DNA of 64,000 nucleotides from Bacteroidales bacterium. Lineage in GTDB: Bacteria > Bacteroidota > Bacteroidia > Bacteroidales > UBA932. The notes below the pieces were generated by a model that was given only the letters and a program-made list of their open reading frames with translations, was not told the origin of the DNA and did no database searches. The position numbers and the translations under genes are program-made. The DNA lies in assembly GCA_017439305.1 (NCBI GenBank), contig JAFSJK010000006.1:85554-149553 (forward strand), written 5' to 3'. Positions 31,819 through 40,204 of this stretch are shown piece by piece. Position 1 is the first letter of the stretch. Each line of letters starts with the position of its first letter.

Positions 31819-33348
31819 ATGAAGAAATCAATACTGTTTTTAGCGGCCCTCCTCCTCGCCCTCCCGTTCCCGGCCGCAGCGGGTGTACCCGTCAGGAAAT
31901 CCCGGAAACAGCTGGAACGGGAGAACACCCAGCTCCGCCAGCGGCTGGAAGCCCTGCAGAATGAACTTGACTGGATCCGCAAGGACGCCCAGGAGAGGGA
32001 CAGTCTCAACATAACCCTCGAAAGGCTGTACGAAGAGGACGAGAATGAAGCGGCGGCCATTATCGAAGAGGAAGACGACTATTTCGACAGCCCCTCGGAA
32101 GGAAGCACGGCTGCCACCCAGCGCACCACAACCCACAGAAGGGCCGTGGATACACGGGACTATTCCGGCAACATGACCGACAGCCTGCTGAGCCTGTGGT
32201 ACCTGCACCGCCGTGCCCGCCAGAACCAGCAAGGGGCGTCCTATAACATGGACAGTGTCCATTTCTCGTCCGAAGTACCGGACAAGGTGATGATCGAGCG
32301 GCTGCAGCGGATGAATTCCTTCATCCAGCTCCCCTACAACGAGACGGTCAAGAACTACATGGTCCTCTATGCCGAGAAGATGCCTTCCAAGATGGGCCAG
32401 ATCCTCGGCCTGGCGCAGTATTACATGCCCATCTTCGAGGAGACCTTCCGCAAGTATGACCTGCCCCTGGAACTCAAGTACATGGCCATCATCGAGTCCG
32501 CCCTGAATCCCGTGGCGGTCTCCCGCGCCGGTGCGACGGGCATGTGGCAGTTCATGTATTCCACCGCCCGCAACTACGGTCTCCGGATCGATTCCTACAT
32601 CGACGAACGGATGGATCCGGAAGCTTCCGTGGACGCGGCCGCCCGCTACCTGCGGGACGCCTACCGCATCTTCGGGGACTGGAGCCTGGCCATCTCGTCC
32701 TACAACTGCGGATCCGGCAACGTGAACAAGGCCATCAAGCGCGCAGGCAGAAGGGACTTCTGGTCCATCTATCCGTATCTTCCCGCTGAAACCCGCGGTT
32801 ACGTACCCGCGATGGTGGGTGCGATGTATGCCGTAAACTATGCAATGGAATACGGTCTGAAGCCGGCTGCGGTGAAGATGCCCGAACACATCGACACCTT
32901 CGTGGTGAACAAGAACCTGCATTTCCGGCAGGTCAGCGAGGTACTGGGCATTCCCATCGACGACATCCGCGACCTTAATCCTCAGTACTACAAGGACATC
33001 GTGCCCGGTGCCCAGGGTGGGCAGGTCCTCCGTCTCCCGTACAACTACAGCAGCGCCTTCCTGGAGCGGCAGGATACCATCTACAAGCACAAGGCCGCCG
33101 AGATGTTCTCCGGCTCCGTCGATGACGGAAGGTACGCCGCCCGTCCGGCCGCCCAGACCTCTCCTGCCCGAAAGAACCAATCCGCATCCTCCGGAGCACA
33201 ATGGACATACTACAAGGTAAAACGGGGTGACACCCTGGGCAAGATCGCTGCGAGAAACCATACCACGGTCAAGAACCTGAAAGCCTGGAACAACCTCCGG
33301 AGCGACAGGATCCGGGAAGGCCAGCGCCTGAAGATCAAGAGACGCTAA
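31819..33348 (+). CDS. MltD-like lytic transglycosylase with C-terminal LysM
   Basis: This 509-residue exported protein has a signal peptide (about 1-22), an N-terminal coiled-coil region (QLERENTQLRQRLEALQNELDWI), an SLT-type transglycosylase domain, and C-terminal LysM modules. The catalytic Glu lies in LKYMAIIESALNPVAVSRAGATGMWQFM, followed by VDAAARYLRDAY and AISSYNCGSGNVNKAIKRAG. A degenerate LysM is at about 365-415 and a clear one at about 462-508 (YYKVKRGDTLGKIAARNHTTVKNLKAWN). It cleaves peptidoglycan to anhydro-muropeptides and ends the par operon. Confidence 0.93.
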   Translation: MKKSILFLAALLLALPFPAAAGVPVRKSRKQLERENTQLRQRLEALQNELDWIRKDAQERDSLNITLERLYEEDENEAAAIIEEEDDYFDSPSEGSTAATQRTTTHRRAVDTRDYSGNMTDSLLSLWYLHRRARQNQQGASYNMDSVHFSSEVPDKVMIERLQRMNSFIQLPYNETVKNYMVLYAEKMPSKMGQILGLAQYYMPIFEETFRKYDLPLELKYMAIIESALNPVAVSRAGATGMWQFMYSTARNYGLRIDSYIDERMDPEASVDAAARYLRDAYRIFGDWSLAISSYNCGSGNVNKAIKRAGRRDFWSIYPYLPAETRGYVPAMVGAMYAVNYAMEYGLKPAAVKMPEHIDTFVVNKNLHFRQVSEVLGIPIDDIRDLNPQYYKDIVPGAQGGQVLRLPYNYSSAFLERQDTIYKHKAAEMFSGSVDDGRYAARPAAQTSPARKNQSASSGAQWTYYKVKRGDTLGKIAARNHTTVKNLKAWNNLRSDRIREGQRLKIKRR

Positions 33349-34937
33349 CGGTCCGCCACCAATTGGAGTTTAAGCCCGACTTGTCCGGGCTTTTCCTTTC
33401 TGAACAGGCAGGAAGCCCTGAGGTAAAGCCGGATCCGCATCTTCCGGATCCGGAATTTCCAGCCGCCGTAAGCGAAAAGCGACACGCCCGTTCCATAATA
33501 GGCCGGGCTCGTAAAGTTTCCGGGAGCATCCCGTTCATAGCAATAAATGCGTGCCTGCCAGTCCGGCGTGGAGAAGAGAGTCAGCCGTAGCCAGAGCGAG
33601 CCAGCAGGCGGCGTCCACCCGCCTTCCAGATAGGTCAACCCGCCCGGATGGCCGTCCAGAACCCCGTTGACCCTTCCCTTTACGGTCCAGGATGGCCACA
33701 ACCGGATGATATCCGCTCTCAGGTCCGTCCTCATGTCTTCTCCGCTGCGGTACCGGAAAACAAGGCGGGATTCCAGTTTCCAGCGTTCTGACGGGGCCCA
33801 GGAAGTCAGGAAGGTCGATTTCAACTGCTTCCGCCCCGGATCCTTCTGCGGGATGGGAATCAGGGAGCCGTCCACGGTGAGCGAAGCCGTGAATGTACGG
33901 TCCTCGGAACGGAACCTGCCACCCATGGCGGCTCCGTACTCTCCGCTCTTCTTCCCCGTAAATGCACTCGGAAGAGCCCGGAACTGCCAGGATACTTTCC
34001 AGCACTCCCCCAAAGGCGATATCCCTCCCATCAAACCGGCAGGAGATCCGCCCTTCCAGGCGGCCTCGGCGAACAGGTCCGTCCCGCGGATGCCGAAACG
34101 ACCTTCCAGGGATGCCCGGTCCCGGGCGAGGGTCACACTGGCCTGCCCGCTCTTCCCAAACCACCCGGCATGGACACCGGCCCTGCCGTCCAAGGCTGCG
34201 AAAACCGAGAACTGGAAAGGGCCCGAAGATGTTTCCCAAGCCAATCCGCGCCAGGTCCCAGTGCCGGAAAAGGACCAGGAAGGCGTGATACCGTTGGCCC
34301 GTTTCAGGAATGCTTCGGGGGTCGAGAGGCCGGAGAGCTGGAACGCACTCCAGAAAGCCAGCCCCTGGCCGTACCGGATGTTGCAGTCCCCCACCAGCAC
34401 CTTGCCGCGCCGGGTATTCCAACGTCCATAAAAAGTGCCGGTCTTTCCTCTCCAGGCGCCGGCCCCCTCCAGGCGCCCGGCCGTCAGCCGGTACTTTGCG
34501 CCGACATCTTTCAGGGTAGCTCGAAGAATGGCAGCGTGTTTGAACCGGAGCGAATCATGGACCGCTTCACCGGGCGTCCGGGCAGACTCCAACGAGAGGA
34601 AGGGCCGGAGCACCGCGACAGCTTCTCTCCCGAATCCGTCAACGAGCTCCAGTTCCGAAAATGAGAGGATATCCCCGGAAGTGGAACGGTAATCCTCCAA
34701 GGACGCCACCTGGTATCCGGATAGAAGCCCGCTTTCCTGCAACCGGGACCGGGATGCCCGGTTGATGGAGAGCGGATGGTGGCGGTATCCCTCCAGTTCC
34801 TCCAACAATGATTCATCCAGTTCTTCGGCACTGTCCGCCCCGGTCAGATACAGGGCGGCACGGATCGTTTCCTCCGTCTGGGCCGCGGCCGGAAAGACGG
34901 CCGCCAGCAGAATCCCTAGCACAAATCCTCTCTTCAT
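33345..34937 (-). CDS. Helix-hairpin-helix protein with a C-terminal outer-membrane barrel-like region
   Basis: This 530-residue exported protein starts at ATG 34937 with a signal peptide (MKRGFVLGILLAAVFPAAAQ). Residues about 50-110 hold two ComEA-like helix-hairpin-helix units (PLSINRASRSRLQESGLLSGYQ and ILSFSELELVDGFGREAV), which in other proteins bind DNA backbone. The remaining 400 residues are rich in alternating aromatic and polar strands (WKVSWQFRAL, RWKLESRLVFRYRSG, GWKFRIRKMRIRLYLRASC) like an outer-membrane barrel. Similar proteins are widespread in Bacteroidetes without known function. DNA uptake has been suggested for the HhH part of ComEA only; transfer of that role here is a guess. 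Confidence 0.7.
   Translation of the reverse strand: MKRGFVLGILLAAVFPAAAQTEETIRAALYLTGADSAEELDESLLEELEGYRHHPLSINRASRSRLQESGLLSGYQVASLEDYRSTSGDILSFSELELVDGFGREAVAVLRPFLSLESARTPGEAVHDSLRFKHAAILRATLKDVGAKYRLTAGRLEGAGAWRGKTGTFYGRWNTRRGKVLVGDCNIRYGQGLAFWSAFQLSGLSTPEAFLKRANGITPSWSFSGTGTWRGLAWETSSGPFQFSVFAALDGRAGVHAGWFGKSGQASVTLARDRASLEGRFGIRGTDLFAEAAWKGGSPAGLMGGISPLGECWKVSWQFRALPSAFTGKKSGEYGAAMGGRFRSEDRTFTASLTVDGSLIPIPQKDPGRKQLKSTFLTSWAPSERWKLESRLVFRYRSGEDMRTDLRADIIRLWPSWTVKGRVNGVLDGHPGGLTYLEGGWTPPAGSLWLRLTLFSTPDWQARIYCYERDAPGNFTSPAYYGTGVSLFAYGGWKFRIRKMRIRLYLRASCLFRKEKPGQVGLKLQLVADR
33372..33394 (+). terminator. Terminator of the par operon, inside the convergent gene
   Basis: Arms AAGCCCG (33372-33378) and CGGGCTT (33386-33392) enclose a 7-nt loop and run into TTTTCC. 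It begins 23 nt after the transglycosylase stop and lies within the last codons of the convergent HhH gene. Confidence 0.6.
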
Positions 34938-35034
34938 GCCGCCAAAATAATGCATTCCGGACGGAATTGTTCTCCTCGGCGTGTTGTTTCAGGTCAAAAT
35001 ATACGTTTTCGATGATTTTTTGCCTTTTTCTTGT

Positions 35035-35042
35035 TATTTTTG
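35035..35042 (+). promoter_or_regulatory. Promoter -7 box for hpt-adk
   Basis: TATTTTTG matches TAnnTTTG, 18 nt before the hpt ATG. The upstream DNA is T-rich, with TTTG at a shorter than usual spacing. Confidence 0.55.
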
Positions 35043-35060
35043 TGATACAAAACTACTGAT

Positions 35061-35609
35061 ATGGAAAAGATCAAACTTCACGACAAGTATTTCAGGCGTT
35101 TCATCTCCAACGAAACCCTTGAAAAGGCCATCGACGATCTGGCGGACAAAATCAACGCCGACTATCGGGGCTCCGGGAAAGTTCCCGTCCTGCTGTGCGT
35201 GCTGAACGGATCCATCCTCTTCACGGCGGAACTGATGAAGCGCCTGAAATTCGACGTGGACCTGATGTCCATCAAACTCTCCTCCTACCAGGGCACCTCT
35301 TCCACCGGGAAAGTCCATACGGAAATGGGCCTGACCGGCGACGTCACCGGCAAGGAAATCATCGTTGTCGAAGACATCGTGGACACCGGCCGCACCATCG
35401 AAGCCCTTGTCAACATCCTCAATGCCCGCAGGGCGGCCAAGGTCAAGGTGTGCACGATGCTGCTCAAGCCCGAGATGTACCACAAGGACCTGGTCCTCGA
35501 CTATGTCGCCATGGAGATCCCGGACGACTTCATCGTCGGCTTCGGACTGGACTACGACGGCCTGGGCCGCAACTACAAGGACATCTACGTACTCGATAAC
35601 GAATCATAA
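35061..35609 (+). CDS. hpt: Hypoxanthine phosphoribosyltransferase
   Basis: Hpt salvages hypoxanthine and guanine to IMP and GMP with PRPP. The protein has 182 residues. The PRPP-binding motif is EIIVVEDIVDTGRTIEAL, with the metal-binding Glu-Asp pair. VLLCVLNGSILFTAELMKRL holds the pyrophosphate loop, and KPEMYHKDLVLDYVAMEIPDDFIVGFGLDYDGLGRN contacts the base. It is followed 8 nt later by adk, giving a purine nucleotide unit. Confidence 0.95.
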   Translation: MEKIKLHDKYFRRFISNETLEKAIDDLADKINADYRGSGKVPVLLCVLNGSILFTAELMKRLKFDVDLMSIKLSSYQGTSSTGKVHTEMGLTGDVTGKEIIVVEDIVDTGRTIEALVNILNARRAAKVKVCTMLLKPEMYHKDLVLDYVAMEIPDDFIVGFGLDYDGLGRNYKDIYVLDNES

Positions 35610-35617
35610 GAACCGAT

Positions 35618-36190
35618 ATGAAATATTACATCCTCTTCGGCCCTCCGGGCGCCGGTAAAGGCACCCAGGCCAGCGCAATGGTCCAGAAGTACAACCTCTG
35701 CCACCTCTCCACCGGTGAGCTGCTCCGCAGTGAAATCGCCGCCGGCACGGAGCTCGGCCTCCGGGCCAAGGCCCTCATTGAGGCCGGTTCCCTGGTCCCC
35801 GACGAAGTCGTCGAAGGCATGATCGAGGCCAAGTTCAAGGGTACGGACGGGGTGGACGGATTTCTGCTGGACGGATTCCCCCGCACGATCGCCCAGGCCG
35901 AAGCGCTGGACGCGATGCTCGCCAAGAGCGGCGAAGCCGTGACGGCGGTCGTCTCCATCATGATCCCTGACCAGATGATCCACGAGCGCATCGCGCACCG
36001 CGCCACCATCGAGGGCCGCGCTGATGACGCCCGTCCGGAAGTGGTCGAAAACCGGATCCGGACCTATCATGAGAAAACCGAGCCCCTGGTGGGCTTTTAC
36101 AAGGAAGCCGGACGCTATCACGAAATCGACGGCGTCGGAACCATCGACGAAGTCCGCTGCCGGATTTTCGACGTGATGGACCGGTTCTAG
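35618..36190 (+). CDS. adk: Adenylate kinase (short-LID form)
   Basis: Adk balances AMP, ADP and ATP. The protein has 190 residues. P-loop FGPPGAGKGTQA is at 7-18. CHLSTGELLRSEI binds AMP, and DGFPRTIAQAEAL and RIAHRATIEGRADDARPEVVENRIRTYHEKTEPL follow. The LID is the short, zinc-free type seen in Bacteroidota. Its last 4 nt overlap the convergent permease gene. Confidence 0.97.
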   Translation: MKYYILFGPPGAGKGTQASAMVQKYNLCHLSTGELLRSEIAAGTELGLRAKALIEAGSLVPDEVVEGMIEAKFKGTDGVDGFLLDGFPRTIAQAEALDAMLAKSGEAVTAVVSIMIPDQMIHERIAHRATIEGRADDARPEVVENRIRTYHEKTEPLVGFYKEAGRYHEIDGVGTIDEVRCRIFDVMDRF

Positions 36191-37353
36191 GAATCCGCGC
36201 TCTCAGGCTTATTCTCATTCCGAATCTCCGTATCGAGGTTCGGAATGAGTCTTTTTACCGGTTTGAGATGCGGGAAGAACCGGCTGGCAATGACACGCAC
36301 GACCGTGTAGGCAGGGATGGCAACCAGCATCCCGACGACACCGCCGATGTGGCCGGCGAGCAGGATGACAATGAAGATCTCGAGCGGATTCGCCTTGATG
36401 CTCGTAGAGTAAATGAGCGGCTGGTACACGAAGTTGTCCACGAACTGCGTCGTGAGCATGATGGCCAGCACGATAATCGCAAACACCCAGATGTTTACGC
36501 CCAGTCCCACGCCGGTGCCGTATTTGAGGATAACGGCGAGGACGACGCCGACCAGTTCGCCGATGAGCGGACCCACATACGGGATGATGTTCAGGATGCC
36601 GGCGATGAAGGCGATACCCAGCGCATTGGTGAAACCCAGCCGTGCGATGATCCACAGGCCCAGGAAATCCAGCAGGGCGACCCCTGTCATTTCAATGAGC
36701 AGGCCCACGAAATACCGGGACAGGAGTTCCTCGATATCGCCAAGGGCCTTCCCCACCTTCGTCTCCAGGCGGTCAGGCACCAGCGAGCAGACGATTTTCC
36801 GGAACAACTGTCCGTCCCGGACGAAAAAGAAGGAGATGAAGACGATGGAGAAAAGGCCGACGGCAAAACTGCTGACGAAGGAAGTCACGGAACTGATGAC
36901 CGCCGTCACATTGGACACGTTTGTCACCTCCTTGAGCTTGTCCATCAGGATGGTGATGATGTTGAAATCCGGTCCGAGCGCCGGAAACAGGCCGATAATC
37001 CAGTCATTGACCCGATCCATGGGGTTACCGGACATCGAATCCGTGTTCAGCACCGCCGCATCCCGGACGATCCGGGTAACGACCGGGACAACCTGCGTGA
37101 CCACCAGCAGGAGCACGCCCAGGATCACCAGGATGGTAAAAAGGGCAAGCAGCCAGTCAGGAGCGGACTTTCCCTTGACCTTTACCATGCGCAGCAGCCG
37201 CATCACCGGCTGCCCGATGAGGGACACGACAAAGGCGGCAATGACATACACAAGCACATTGCTGAAATACCGGCACAGCCATGCCAGGATGGCGATGGTT
37301 CCGGCTGCGATCAGGTAGCGGGCCAGCCGGTCGATGCTTCTTTCCTGTTCCAT
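36187..37353 (-). CDS. AI-2E-family (PerM-type) permease
   Basis: This 388-residue polytopic protein has about eight hydrophobic segments, with the AI-2E/UPF0118 signature near the C-terminus: GLWIIARLGFTNALGIAFIAGILNIIPYVGPLIGELVGVVLA and FVYQPLIYSTSIKANPLEIFIVILLAGHIGGVVGML. The family includes efflux or Na+/H+ antiport proteins and the AI-2 exporter TqsA; the name does not prove a signalling role. A box TATATTTG (37360-37367) lies 7 nt upstream. Confidence 0.88.
   Translation of the reverse strand: MEQERSIDRLARYLIAAGTIAILAWLCRYFSNVLVYVIAAFVVSLIGQPVMRLLRMVKVKGKSAPDWLLALFTILVILGVLLLVVTQVVPVVTRIVRDAAVLNTDSMSGNPMDRVNDWIIGLFPALGPDFNIITILMDKLKEVTNVSNVTAVISSVTSFVSSFAVGLFSIVFISFFFVRDGQLFRKIVCSLVPDRLETKVGKALGDIEELLSRYFVGLLIEMTGVALLDFLGLWIIARLGFTNALGIAFIAGILNIIPYVGPLIGELVGVVLAVILKYGTGVGLGVNIWVFAIIVLAIMLTTQFVDNFVYQPLIYSTSIKANPLEIFIVILLAGHIGGVVGMLVAIPAYTVVRVIASRFFPHLKPVKRLIPNLDTEIRNENKPESADS
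36214..36256 (+). terminator. Terminator of hpt-adk, inside the convergent permease gene
   Basis: A perfect 11-bp stem (36214-36224 with 36239-36249) and 14-nt loop lead into TCTTTTT on the plus strand. It sits 24 nt after the adk stop, within permease codons. Confidence 0.75.
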
Positions 37354-37359
37354 AGACTA

Positions 37360-37367
37360 CAAATATA
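37360..37367 (-). promoter_or_regulatory. Promoter -7 box for the AI-2E-family permease
   Basis: On the minus strand this reads TATATTTG, 6 nt upstream of the ATG, implying a very short leader. Confidence 0.5.
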
Positions 37368-37437
37368 GGAAAAAACCACCGAAATCGCATCGTTTCCTTC
37401 ATTTCTCCGAATTTTGTTGATTTTTTGTGAAAAGTTA

Positions 37438-37467
37438 TTGTTTTTCGATAAATTCTTTCTACATTTG
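37438..37467 (+). promoter_or_regulatory. Promoter for the NfeD-flotillin operon
   Basis: TTG at 37438-37440 and TACATTTG at 37460-37467 are 19 nt apart. The ATG at 37493 follows 25 nt later. Confidence 0.75.
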
Positions 37468-37492
37468 CAACAGAACCAATTTTGTTTCCGAT

Positions 37493-38098
37493 ATGTTAGC
37501 AACCTGGTGGGCTGAACTCAGCCCGGTTATGAGACTCCTTTGGGGCGTAACCCTGACCGCCTCGCTTATCTTCATCATCCAGACTATCATGACCTTCCTC
37601 GGCGCGGATGCGGATACCGATTTCGACGTGGACGTGGACACCTCGATGGACGGGGGTGACCTGTCCAACATCGAAGGCGGATCCAACCTGTACACCTTCC
37701 GGAACTTCGTGAATTTCTTCCTGGGTTTCGGCTGGACCGCCATTCTCCTGCAGAGCCAGGTCAAGTCCACCGCCCTGCTGGTCATCATCGCCGTCCTCGT
37801 GGGTGCCGCCCTCGTCGTCGCCGTGATGTACCTGTTCAAGTGGCTGAGCACCATGCAGCAGAGCGGGAACATCAACGTATACAAAGCGGCTGTCGGCTGC
37901 CAGGGCAAGTGCTATCTGACCATCCCGGGAGAACGTGCCGGAGAAGGAAAGGTGCAGATCACCATCCAGGGCGCCGTCCGTGAATACAACGCCGTCACCG
38001 ACGGGGACACCATCAAGACGGGTGTCCCTATCAAGGTAGTCGAAGCCATCGACACCAACACCCTCCTGGTCGAAGAACTGAACTCTTATATTATCTGA
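37493..38098 (+). CDS. NfeD-like membrane protein
   Basis: This 201-residue protein starts at ATG 37493. Hydrophobic segments lie at about 12-35 and 75-120, and a soluble C-terminal OB-fold domain from about 128 (INVYKAAVGCQGKCYLTIPGERAGEGKVQITIQGAVREYNAVTDGDTIKTGVPIKVVEAID) matches NfeD-like proteins. It has no ClpP-like protease domain, so it is the short NfeD1b-like type. Such proteins pair with flotillins in membrane microdomains; the flotillin gene starts 1 nt after its stop. Confidence 0.82.
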   Translation: MLATWWAELSPVMRLLWGVTLTASLIFIIQTIMTFLGADADTDFDVDVDTSMDGGDLSNIEGGSNLYTFRNFVNFFLGFGWTAILLQSQVKSTALLVIIAVLVGAALVVAVMYLFKWLSTMQQSGNINVYKAAVGCQGKCYLTIPGERAGEGKVQITIQGAVREYNAVTDGDTIKTGVPIKVVEAIDTNTLLVEELNSYII

Positions 38099-38099
38099 T

Positions 38100-39521
38100 A
38101 TGGAAAAGGTCTATCTCATCCTCATCATCGTGGCGGTCCTCTTCGTGACCCTGGCCGCCATCCTCAGACGCTACCGCCGTTGCCCTTCGGACAAGATCCT
38201 GGTCATCTACGGTAAGACCGGCAAGAACGCCGGCGGTTCCATCTCTTCCGCCCGCTGCATCCACGGCGGCGCCGCTTTCATCTGGCCCGTGTTCCAGGAT
38301 TATGCGTTCCTGGACCTGAAGCCCATCTCCATCGAGTGCAACCTCACCAACGCCCTATCCAAGCAGAACATCCGCGTGGACGTTCCCTGCCGCTTCACCG
38401 TGGGTATCTCCACCGAGCCGGAAGTGATGACCAATGCGGCCGAACGGCTGCTGGGTCTCTCCATCGACAGCATCCAGAACATTGCCACCGATATCCTCTT
38501 CGGCCAGCTGCGTCTCGTGATCGCGACGATGGACATCGAGGAAATCAACGCCGACCGCGACAAGTTCCTCGCCGCCGTCAGCCAGAACGTGGAGGCGGAA
38601 CTCCGCAAGATCGGCCTGAAGCTCATCAACGTGAACGTCACTGATATCCGCGATGAATCCGGCTACATCGACGCTCTTGGTAAGGAAGCCGCCGCGAAGG
38701 CCATCAACGACGCGAAGAAGTCCGTGGCCGAACAGAACCGCTTCGGTGAGATCGGTAAGGCCGAGGCCGACCGGGACAAGGACATCCGGATCGCCGAGAC
38801 CACCCGGGACACCCGTATCAAGACGGCCGAAGCCAACGCCATCGCCGTCGAAGGTGAGAACCAGTCCAAGATCACCATCGCCAACTCCGATGCCGCCCGC
38901 CGCGAGAAGGAGGCTGAAGCCGCCCGCGTGGCTGTCGCGGCCGAGAAGGTTCAGGCTGCAAAGGCCCTCGAGGAGGCTTATAAATCCGAACGCGACGCGG
39001 AGCTTGCCCGTGCCGACCGTGAAGAAGCCACCCGGAAGGCCAACATCGTGGTCCCTGCCCAGATTGAAAAGGAAAAGGCCATCATCGACGCCGAGGCCGA
39101 AGCCGAACAGATCCGCCGCAAGGCGAAGGGTGAGGCCGATGCCATCTACGCCAAGATGGACGCGCAGGCCCGGGGTATCCTGGAGATCCTCACCAAGCAG
39201 GCTTCCGGTTTCCAGCAGCTCGTCGGCGCCGCCCAGGGCGATGCCCAGAAGGCCGTCCTGATGATGATCGCCGACAAACTCCCCGAACTGGTCAAGACCC
39301 AGGTCGAAGCCGTCAAGGGCATCAACATCGACAAGGTCACCGTCTGGGACACCGGCAACGGTACCGACGGAAAGACGGCCACTTCCAACTTCATTTCCGG
39401 TCTGATGAAGTCCGTCCCTCCGCTGGACGACCTCTTCAAGATGGCCGGCATGGAACTCCCGTCCTACCTGAAGGGTGCTGACAAGGACAAGCAGCCCGAT
39501 GTGCAAGAGGAGGTGAAATAA
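38100..39521 (+). CDS. Flotillin-like SPFH/band 7 protein
   Basis: This 473-residue flotillin-type protein has an N-terminal membrane helix (VYLILIIVAVLFVTLAAIL), an SPFH domain at about 30-205 (FIWPVFQDYAFLDLKPISIECNLTNALSKQNIRVDVPCRFTVGIS and IGLKLINVNVTDIRDESGYIDALGKEAAAKAINDAKK), a long Ala/Glu-rich coiled coil at about 205-360, and a C-terminal tail at about 365-473 (FQQLVGAAQGDAQKAVLMMIADKLPELVK). Flotillins scaffold functional membrane microdomains. It sits between the NfeD-like gene and a small HTH gene, nearly without gaps. Confidence 0.93.
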   Translation: MEKVYLILIIVAVLFVTLAAILRRYRRCPSDKILVIYGKTGKNAGGSISSARCIHGGAAFIWPVFQDYAFLDLKPISIECNLTNALSKQNIRVDVPCRFTVGISTEPEVMTNAAERLLGLSIDSIQNIATDILFGQLRLVIATMDIEEINADRDKFLAAVSQNVEAELRKIGLKLINVNVTDIRDESGYIDALGKEAAAKAINDAKKSVAEQNRFGEIGKAEADRDKDIRIAETTRDTRIKTAEANAIAVEGENQSKITIANSDAARREKEAEAARVAVAAEKVQAAKALEEAYKSERDAELARADREEATRKANIVVPAQIEKEKAIIDAEAEAEQIRRKAKGEADAIYAKMDAQARGILEILTKQASGFQQLVGAAQGDAQKAVLMMIADKLPELVKTQVEAVKGINIDKVTVWDTGNGTDGKTATSNFISGLMKSVPPLDDLFKMAGMELPSYLKGADKDKQPDVQEEVK

Positions 39522-39523
39522 GT

Positions 39524-39745
39524 ATGCCGATCATCATCAACATAGACGTCATGCTGGCCCGCCGGAAAATGTCTTCCGGCGAGCTGGCGGAAAAAATCGG
39601 CATCACTCCCGCCAACCTGTCCATCCTCAAGTGCGGCAAGGCCAAGGCCATCCGGATTACCACGATGGAGTCCATCTGCCGCGCCCTGGACTGCCAGCCC
39701 GGCGACATCCTGGAGTATCAGCCGGATAAAGACAACGCCACATAA
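39524..39745 (+). CDS. Small XRE-family HTH protein
   Basis: This 73-residue protein is a single Cro/C1-type HTH domain of the YozG-like group: IDVMLARRKMSSGELAEKIGITPANLSILKCGKAKAIRITTMESICRALDCQPGDILEYQ. It starts 2 nt after the flotillin stop, so it is cotranscribed. It could be an autoregulator of the operon or act elsewhere; no operator is proven. A 12-bp hairpin lies 23 nt downstream of its stop. Confidence 0.85.
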   Translation: MPIIINIDVMLARRKMSSGELAEKIGITPANLSILKCGKAKAIRITTMESICRALDCQPGDILEYQPDKDNAT

Positions 39746-39768
39746 TCATACTTCGAGTCATGAAAGAT

Positions 39769-39798
39769 AATAACCTGGTTGGCATCAACCAGGTTATT
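39769..39798 (+). terminator. 12-bp perfect hairpin between the flotillin operon and the TonB unit
   Basis: Arms AATAACCTGGTT (39769-39780) and AACCAGGTTATT (39787-39798) enclose a 6-nt loop, followed by TTGTTATCTTT. It could terminate the flotillin operon. Its 5' arm and loop overlap the TTG (39779-39781) of the next promoter, so it could also be an operator. Confidence 0.6.
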
Positions 39799-39809
39799 TG
39801 TTATCTTTG
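39779..39809 (+). promoter_or_regulatory. Promoter for the His/Cys-rich protein and TonB receptor
   Basis: TTG at 39779-39781 and TATCTTTG at 39802-39809 have a 20-nt spacer. The -33 box lies inside the inverted repeat at 39769-39798. Confidence 0.7.
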
Positions 39810-39814
39810 TACCC

Positions 39815-40153
39815 GTGTTACAGGAAAGAAGAAGGTTCTATGCGATAATGCTGTCGGCAGTGATCCTGCCGGCCATTCTGTTGTCCTCTTTCCATCACCA
39901 CGAACCGGTCCGGGACATCGATTGCATCGACTGCTCCCACCATATCCCCCACGGACACTTGAACCAATGGCAGGGAACGGACGAATGCCTTGTCTGTCAA
40001 TTCCTGACCGTTTCCTGGCTTATGTCATCGGAATCGGTGACGATCCGGCCGACGCTGCCCTCCCACTATCTCTGGGAGATATCGGTTCCTGCCTTGGCCA
40101 CAGGTTCAGTTCTTTCTTTATCCACCCGCGCCCCTCCTTCTGTTATCTGTTGA
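39815..40153 (+). CDS. Small His/Cys-rich membrane-anchored protein, candidate metal binder
   Basis: This 112-residue protein is read from a GTG at 39815, 5 nt after the promoter's -7 box; ATG 39848 would give 101 residues. A basic N-terminus (LQERRRFY) precedes a membrane segment at about 9-25. Next is a metal-ligand-rich stretch: HHH (27-29), CIDC (37-40), SHHIPHGH (41-48) and CLVC (58-61). A second hydrophobic part follows. The His/CxxC spacing suggests binding of zinc, copper or a similar metal. It is 51 nt upstream of a TonB receptor on the same strand, a pairing I would read as metal acquisition or sensing. No named family is recognised with confidence. Confidence 0.6.
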   Translation: MLQERRRFYAIMLSAVILPAILLSSFHHHEPVRDIDCIDCSHHIPHGHLNQWQGTDECLVCQFLTVSWLMSSESVTIRPTLPSHYLWEISVPALATGSVLSLSTRAPPSVIC

Positions 40154-40204
40154 CAATCCCTTGCCGGGATTATTCCTTCACATACAACAGAAACAGAACA
40201 ATCC

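Noticed and set aside
29934-32060. A 708-codon minus-strand frame opposite parB and the DUF5683 gene
   Set aside because: Antisense to conserved genes; low-complexity Leu/Gly/Val/Asp composition typical of a shadow frame.
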